Source of the DNA: an uncultured Pseudomonadota bacterium
GTDB taxonomy: Bacteria; Myxococcota_A; UBA796; SXON01
Assembly: GCA_903891165.1 (NCBI GenBank)
Contig: CAITDR010000264.1
Coordinates: 1-46,620 of the forward strand
DNA length: 46,620 nucleotides
Direction: 5' to 3'
A model generated the notes under the pieces. The model was not told the DNA's origin and ran no database searches. It saw only the letters and a list, made by a program, of their open reading frames with translations. The position numbers and the translations under genes are program-made. Every line of letters starts with the position of its first letter. The stretch's first letter is position 1. Positions 42,129 through 46,620 of the stretch are shown in pieces.

Positions 42129-43678
42129 ACGCCCTTCCCCAACCGGACGGCGGTGGTCCCCGCGATCACCAGGTCGCCGGGCTCCAGGATGGCCGGGGGA
42201 CTTCCCGCCACCAGCCGACTCAAAAGTTCTCCCCGCCACAGGAGTGTGGGGCAGCTGTCGTGGATGGAGGTCAGGCTCAGCCGGTCCTGGGTTGCGGCAA
42301 CAGATGCGTGCCGACGACCGGTCAGAACATTATCCAGGGTAAAGCCCTTTTCTTTGGCGCGAGCCGCACGATTTCCGCTGCACCAGCGGACGTTGTCCTG
42401 GCTGTTGCGGGCGGGCAGAAGCAGGCCGGGGTGGTTGGGCTCGCGGCCCATCTCCACCGTCTGTCCCCAATCAAATCCTACTTTAAGCTGGGTTTCTCCG
42501 ATGAGTGCCCCCAGATAACCTTCGCGGGCCAGCACATGGTAGCGCAGCCGCAGATCCAGCGCGCCGAGCTCCAGCCCTGCCTCCAGCGGCACCACCGTAT
42601 TCACCGGACATCCACGTCCGTTGATGCTGACGCCCGGCGACAGGATCAGGAGCTGCGCCCGTGGGCCGTCCACATCCACCCGCAAGAGCGCCCGATCACT
42701 CTGGTTTACCCAGCGACCGTCGGAGGTGAAGTAGTAAGAATAGCCGGCCACCACCTCCTGCAGCGGCCCCGCTGCCGACACGGCAGGCAGCGCCAGACCC
42801 GCCACCACCAGCTCCCAGGCGGCAGGCATGGCATCCAGGATCAGCGTGTCTGTTCCTGCCTTTCTCTGTGGGCGCGCCTGCTTTTCCAGTGCCGCCTTCA
42901 GCGCAGCAGGGGTGCCGATCACCAGGCCCCGGCCAGACCTCTGCCATTCGTAGCGGTCCAGAGGTGAAATATTATAGGTACACAGCCAGATATGGCTGGA
43001 GTCTACCACCGGAAGTTGCTCGATGCTGCTCTGCAGGTAAGGGCTTCCGGGCCGGAAGCCCTCCAGCAGGATCTGCGCGCCCGGCGGTACCTGCGGGGGC
43101 GGCTCCCCCGAGGCCCAGCGCACCACCATGCGCTGAGCGGCGGCACGCGCGATCACTTCCGGCAACACCATCGCATGCTGCGGGACCGCACGATGCAGCT
43201 CCAGCTCGCCGGGCAGGCCCTTGAGGGGGAAGCGGCCCACCGTCTCCCACGGAATCTCCGCCTGATTCATACACAGGAGGGTAGAGGCGGAAAACCACAC
43301 TTCGCCCGGCGGCGTCCGAGCATTGATACGTGCCGACAGATTGCAGGTTTCTCCAAAGGCGTCGGTGTCGGTCTCCTCGACATCCCCCGTCGCAACCGAG
43401 GCGCGGAAGGCCACTTCGGCCCCCTCTCCCACCGGGTTGCTCTCCATCAGGTCCAAACAGGCGCGGACAGCGTCGGTGGCACTCTCAAACAGGGCCATAA
43501 AGCTATCGCCGATGTTTTTGACGATACGTCCCCGGCGCCCGCGCAGAATCGGGCCCACACGCTGCTCGTGCAGCGTCAGCAGGTTCCGAAGCCCCTCGCG
43601 ATCGCTGCCGGACACCGTGCGGGTGTAGTTCACCATATCGGTGAAGACGACGGTCAGGGTCCGCGTCCGGATTCTCAC
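42125..43678 (-). CDS. Class III adenylate/guanylate cyclase with two FHA-like domains
   Basis: 517 residues from GTG 43678, with GGAG five bases before it; the open frame extends much further but runs antisense to gspC. The cyclase homology domain (about 5-165) has FTDMVNYT with metal Asp14, IVKNIGDSF with Lys54 and Asp58, and GETCNLSARI with Asn113 and Arg117. The purine-selecting Asp usual in this last motif is Glu110. Then follow two FHA-like regions: about 320-380 (INGRGCPVN, LEAGLELGALDLRL) and about 400-517 (VEMGREPNHPG, TGRRHASVAA, LEPGDLVIAG). FHA domains bind phosphothreonine, so kinase input is plausible. It is soluble, without a membrane segment. It probably makes cAMP; the Glu leaves cGMP open. 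Confidence 0.82.
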   Translation of the reverse strand: MRIRTRTLTVVFTDMVNYTRTVSGSDREGLRNLLTLHEQRVGPILRGRRGRIVKNIGDSFMALFESATDAVRACLDLMESNPVGEGAEVAFRASVATGDVEETDTDAFGETCNLSARINARTPPGEVWFSASTLLCMNQAEIPWETVGRFPLKGLPGELELHRAVPQHAMVLPEVIARAAAQRMVVRWASGEPPPQVPPGAQILLEGFRPGSPYLQSSIEQLPVVDSSHIWLCTYNISPLDRYEWQRSGRGLVIGTPAALKAALEKQARPQRKAGTDTLILDAMPAAWELVVAGLALPAVSAAGPLQEVVAGYSYYFTSDGRWVNQSDRALLRVDVDGPRAQLLILSPGVSINGRGCPVNTVVPLEAGLELGALDLRLRYHVLAREGYLGALIGETQLKVGFDWGQTVEMGREPNHPGLLLPARNSQDNVRWCSGNRAARAKEKGFTLDNVLTGRRHASVAATQDRLSLTSIHDSCPTLLWRGELLSRLVAGSPPAILEPGDLVIAGTTAVRLGKGV

Positions 43679-43844
43679 GTCCGCTCCAAGAGGTGCGGCT
43701 TTTATCACGTCCTCGGTCGATGCGCCCGTAGCGAGCCGCTGACCAGCAATGCAAAAACAGACAGACCGGCTCCCTTGCCAGCTTTTCCGAAGTGGACCGG
43801 GAAGGTGGCCCCTGGAAGGGCCTGAGACAAAACGCGACTGCCAA

Positions 43845-43892
43845 CCTGTCAGCGCTTCTGGGCCCGGGGTGGCGCGACGTGACAGCCTGTCA
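43845..43892 (+). promoter_or_regulatory. Palindromic enhancer-type site plus half-site upstream of gspC
   Basis: TGACAG-C-CTGTCA (43880-43892) is a perfect 13-bp palindrome. A further half-site CCTGTCA sits at 43845-43851. They lie about 70-115 bases upstream of the expected start of the sigma-54-type promoter, where bacterial enhancer-binding proteins usually bind. The regulator is unknown, and the site could also serve the divergent cyclase gene. Confidence 0.5.
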
Positions 43893-43932
43893 TATACGGT
43901 GCCCTTTCTACCGTACCGGGGCCCCTGTGCGG

Positions 43933-43949
43933 TTGGCCCGGAACTTGCT
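43933..43949 (+). promoter_or_regulatory. Sigma-54 (RpoN)-type promoter for gspC
   Basis: TTGGCCCGGAACTTGCT matches the -24/-12 consensus TGGCACG-N4-TTGC at all but one position (A to C), with correct 12-base GG-to-GC spacing. Transcription would begin near 43960, just before the TTG start of gspC at 43973. Confidence 0.6.
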
Positions 43950-43972
43950 ATTCCTCTGGTCAAGGTGACCGC

Positions 43973-44953
43973 TTGCCGAAGCTCTCTGCTCCCAGTCCCC
44001 GGGTCCTCCTCGCCGCCGCGACGCTCGCGGTGCTGGGTATTGCCTCTGGCGCCGTGATCAACCAGGGGGTCGCCCGCCTGATCGCGGCCCCGTCGGACGC
44101 TGAAAAGGCGGAGTACGAGGTGGTGGCCGACGCGGGCCCCGGCAGTGGTGTGGGCGACCGGCCGAAGCCGGCGCCTTCTGCAGAGGGGGGGAAGGAGGAG
44201 GAGGAGCCACCCCGGACCGGGACGGCCGCCGGTCTTGGCTCCGCGCGGGTGCCTTCCTCGGAGGAGTACGCACGCACAATTGTACGTCGGAACATTTTTG
44301 ATTCCACTGCAGTCTATCGCGAGCCGACGGAAGCTACCGGAAATGGGGAATGTAAAGCGGATTCCTCTACAAGGTTGTTGGCCACGATGGTGGTGGTACC
44401 GATGCAGTATTCCACGGCACTGATCGCCGAAGGTGGAGATCGCGCCGCGAAGGCTCGTCCCTTTGGAATCGGGGATATGCTGGGTACGGACGGAAAAATT
44501 GCGCTGATTGAGCAAAAGCGCGTCTGTACGGAGAGCAATATCTGCATCTGTATGGATCAGGCGGCCGGTCCGATGGCCAAGGCCGCCCCCGCCGCCGCAC
44601 CTGCCGAGGGGGGCGTCGAGAAGGTCTCCGAGAACAAGTTTGCCGTGGAGCGTGGGGTGTTGGATCAGGCCATGGGCAACCTGGAGTCCCTGGCCACCCA
44701 GGTACGCGCCAGCCCGCACAAGGGCCCCGATGGGGAGGTGGATGGCTTCCGCCTCTCCGCGATCAAGCAGGGATCGCTCTTCTCCAAGCTCGGTATCAAG
44801 AACGGCGACATCGTCCATGCGGTCAACGGCACACCCTTGACCAGCACCGAAGGTGCGATGTCGGCCTACGGCTCCCTGAAGAACCAGGGCTCCTTCAGTT
44901 TTGAAATCACCCGTCGGAACCAGCGGATGACAATGGACTACGATGTCCGCTGA
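43973..44953 (+). CDS. gspC: Type II secretion protein GspC
   Basis: 326 residues from TTG 43973, with AAGGTGA upstream. One N-terminal membrane helix (about 11-37) leads to an acidic Pro-rich linker (about 40-95), a homology region starting ARTIVRRNIFDS (about 99-110) with unusual cysteines (CKADSS, CTESNICIC), and a C-terminal PDZ domain (about 235-326; LGIKNGDIVHAVNG). GspC links the inner-membrane platform of the secretion system to the outer-membrane secretin. It is directly upstream of gspD, 25 bases apart. Other gsp genes must lie beyond the window. Sigma-54-type regulation is suggested by its promoter. Confidence 0.88.
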   Translation: MPKLSAPSPRVLLAAATLAVLGIASGAVINQGVARLIAAPSDAEKAEYEVVADAGPGSGVGDRPKPAPSAEGGKEEEEPPRTGTAAGLGSARVPSSEEYARTIVRRNIFDSTAVYREPTEATGNGECKADSSTRLLATMVVVPMQYSTALIAEGGDRAAKARPFGIGDMLGTDGKIALIEQKRVCTESNICICMDQAAGPMAKAAPAAAPAEGGVEKVSENKFAVERGVLDQAMGNLESLATQVRASPHKGPDGEVDGFRLSAIKQGSLFSKLGIKNGDIVHAVNGTPLTSTEGAMSAYGSLKNQGSFSFEITRRNQRMTMDYDVR

Positions 44954-44978
44954 TTCACTGCAAGCATCTGGAAGGACT

Positions 44979-46620
44979 ATGGCAAGCAAGCTGCTCTATC
45001 GGAGTGTCTGCGCGCTCTTTGTACTGGGAATGGGGGCCAACGAGCTGTGGGCGCAGGACATCCCCCCGGAGCCCCCCGTCGGTGTGCCTCCCAAGGCCCC
45101 GATGCCCCTGCCGCCTCCCGGCGGTAAGGAGGGTGCCCCCGTGCCGATGCCCGCACCCAAGGAGGGTGCCCCGGCCCCACTGCCGGTGACGCCAGGCAGC
45201 ACCGCGACCGTAAATGATATGAAGCTGGCCTGTGTGCCGCCCTCCGCAAAAGTCAGCATGGACTTTGTGGATGCGCCGGTGATGGATGTGGTCAAGTATA
45301 TGGCCCAGATCATGTGCAAGAATTTTATTCTTGGCGAAGATCTGAAGGGTCAGGTGACCATCATTTCACACCAGCAAGTCACCGCATCAGAAGCCTATGA
45401 AGCCTTCTTGTCCGCTCTGGAAGTAGCTGGCTACACGACGGTGGACGTGGGTAAGAACACCAAAGTGGTGCCGACGAGTGATGCCTCCAGCACGCCCTTG
45501 CGGGTCTACGAGGGGGACGACATCCCTGCTTCGGACCGCTTTGTCACCCAGATCATCCAACTGGAGAACGTGGCGGTTCAGGACATCTCCTCCGTGGTGC
45601 GCGAGCTGTCTGGTGGGAAGGCGAAAGTCATCGCCTATAACCCGACGAATACGCTGATCATCACCGACAGCGCCTATAACATCCGGCGTGTGTACCGCAT
45701 CGTGATGCAGCTGGACGTGGCCGCGCCCAAGAGCAGCATCGAGATGATTCCGCTCCGCTACGCCACCGCGGCGGACGTACAAAAAATCCTCCAGGAGATT
45801 TTTGGGGTCAGCGCCACCTCCAGCAGCAGTTCTTCCTCTTCTTCGGCCTCCACGACTGCGGCCACCGGTGCGGCGGCACGGCGTCGGGGAGCAGCCGCCG
45901 CGGCTGCGCCGGCCGCCGGGGGCGCCTCCGCCACTGCAGTCGGATCGGATGCGGCCTTTATCTCCAAGATCATGGCAGATGAACGGACGAACTCGCTGAT
46001 TGTCATGGCCAACGAAGAGGCCATTGTCCGTATCCGCGAGCTGGTGGCGCGCCTGGACATCGACATCGACCCGGCGAGTCGGTCCCAGATCCACGTCATC
46101 TACCTGGAGCATGCCAAGGCTGAGGATGTGTCCTCGGTGCTGTCGTCGTTGTCCAATGCCGCCGGTGGTTCTTCGAGTCGTTCTTCTTCCTCTTCTTCCT
46201 CCCGGAATACGGGAAACACCCGTAGTCAGAATACCCGCACCCCCGCCAACAATGGCTCGGCGCCCCGCGGCGCTCCGCCGATGATCCCCGGTGGCGCCAC
46301 CGGCACCGAAGGGGGCGGAAGTGGGGTGACCTCGGCGTTGGAGAATGTGAAGATCGCCGCGGATGCGAACACCAATTCGCTGGTGATCATCGCCTCGCCG
46401 GAAGACTTCCGCGTCCTGCGCACCGTCGTGGATCGCCTGGACATTCCCCGTCGCCAGGTTTTTGTAGAGGCGGTGGTGGTCGAGGTGGCCGACAACAAGG
46501 AGAATTCCTTCGGCATGGGTGTACACGGGGGCGGAGGTGGCTCGGCGGGGAACGTGAGCTACGGCTCGGCGCAGTTTGGCGCCTCTTCGGTGGGGCTGTC
46601 CACGGCGTCGCTGCTCTCCG
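44979..46620 (+). CDS. gspD: Type II secretion secretin GspD (5' part, partial)
   Basis: 547 residues are visible from ATG 44979 (GGAAGG upstream) and the frame runs off the window. A signal peptide (about 1-25, ELWAQ) is followed by a Pro-rich segment. The N0 domain is about 84-165 (VSMDFVDAPVMDVVKYMAQ, VTIISHQQVTASEAYEAFL), then repeated N1-N3 secretin modules (IIQLENVAVQDISSVV, MIPLRYATAADVQKIL, VIYLEHAKAEDVSSVL). Between modules are long low-complexity Ser/Ala and Ser/Asn/Pro linkers (about 285-325 and 390-450). The membrane-spanning secretin core is just beginning at the edge (VFVEAVVVEV). It forms the outer-membrane channel of the type II system. Confidence 0.93.
   Translation, partial: MASKLLYRSVCALFVLGMGANELWAQDIPPEPPVGVPPKAPMPLPPPGGKEGAPVPMPAPKEGAPAPLPVTPGSTATVNDMKLACVPPSAKVSMDFVDAPVMDVVKYMAQIMCKNFILGEDLKGQVTIISHQQVTASEAYEAFLSALEVAGYTTVDVGKNTKVVPTSDASSTPLRVYEGDDIPASDRFVTQIIQLENVAVQDISSVVRELSGGKAKVIAYNPTNTLIITDSAYNIRRVYRIVMQLDVAAPKSSIEMIPLRYATAADVQKILQEIFGVSATSSSSSSSSSASTTAATGAAARRRGAAAAAAPAAGGASATAVGSDAAFISKIMADERTNSLIVMANEEAIVRIRELVARLDIDIDPASRSQIHVIYLEHAKAEDVSSVLSSLSNAAGGSSSRSSSSSSSRNTGNTRSQNTRTPANNGSAPRGAPPMIPGGATGTEGGGSGVTSALENVKIAADANTNSLVIIASPEDFRVLRTVVDRLDIPRRQVFVEAVVVEVADNKENSFGMGVHGGGGGSAGNVSYGSAQFGASSVGLSTASLLS

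Noticed and set aside
43679-44989. Long minus-strand extension of the cyclase frame to 954 residues
   Set aside because: It runs antisense to gspC, has no family signal before the cyclase domain, and a GTG with a well-spaced GGAG occurs at 43678.

Overview
The window is GC-rich (I estimate above 60%) and densely coded. It carries Gram-negative envelope genes: an MlaD/MCE lipid-transport protein, type II secretion genes, several outer-membrane barrel candidates and lipoproteins. It also has PEGA-domain Ser/Thr kinase signalling, a sigma-54-type promoter and very long TPR proteins. Together these suggest Myxococcota or a related deltaproteobacterial lineage; this is inferred from gene style, not from a marker gene. 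No insertion sequence, prophage or CRISPR array was seen.

Layout. Positions 1-8.4 kb hold mixed housekeeping genes: a GT-C-type membrane protein translationally coupled to an unusual nicotinate phosphoribosyltransferase homologue, a small barrel candidate, an EcsC-like protein, then holB, tatD and a 55-residue basic protein in series, a membrane-anchored unknown and an ICMT/PEMT-type methyltransferase. Positions 8.5-20 kb are envelope-related: a 2264-residue coiled-coil/TPR protein behind an MCE protein with a barrel-like C-terminus, and divergently a 1027-residue HExxH/TolB-propeller/barrel protein. Positions 20-30.3 kb form one minus-strand train of eleven genes with overlaps or short gaps: a sulfatase-fold lipoprotein, a DUF5989-like microprotein, two SGNH proteins, a GT4 glycosyltransferase, a PEGA Ser/Thr kinase, a free PEGA protein, a secreted barrel candidate, a receiver, a histidine kinase and an OmpR-type regulator. 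It looks like surface-glycan modification wired to signalling.

From 30.4 kb the plus strand dominates: a TerC/Alx-family protein, an HPF/RaiA-like factor, an NhaR-like LysR regulator and tRNA-Arg(UCU). Next come a minus-strand ferrochelatase remnant and a complete, overlapping oleABCD cluster for long-chain olefin synthesis. After that are a membrane protein with J-like and PEGA-like domains, a TPR protein with a minimal zincin domain, tRNA-Ala(CGC) with its own promoter and terminator, and a diacylglycerol-kinase-type lipid kinase. The right end has a class III nucleotide cyclase with two FHA-like domains, divergent from gspC-gspD. The gap between them holds a near-consensus sigma-54 promoter and an upstream perfect palindrome. 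gspD runs off the window.

Most distinctive points: the phosphoribosyltransferase homologue without its catalytic histidine, the internally deleted ferrochelatase remnant next to oleA, the glycan/signalling gene train with a duplicated PEGA module, and the sigma-54 plus palindrome layout at the type II secretion genes. Functions rest on motif recognition by eye; no database search was run.
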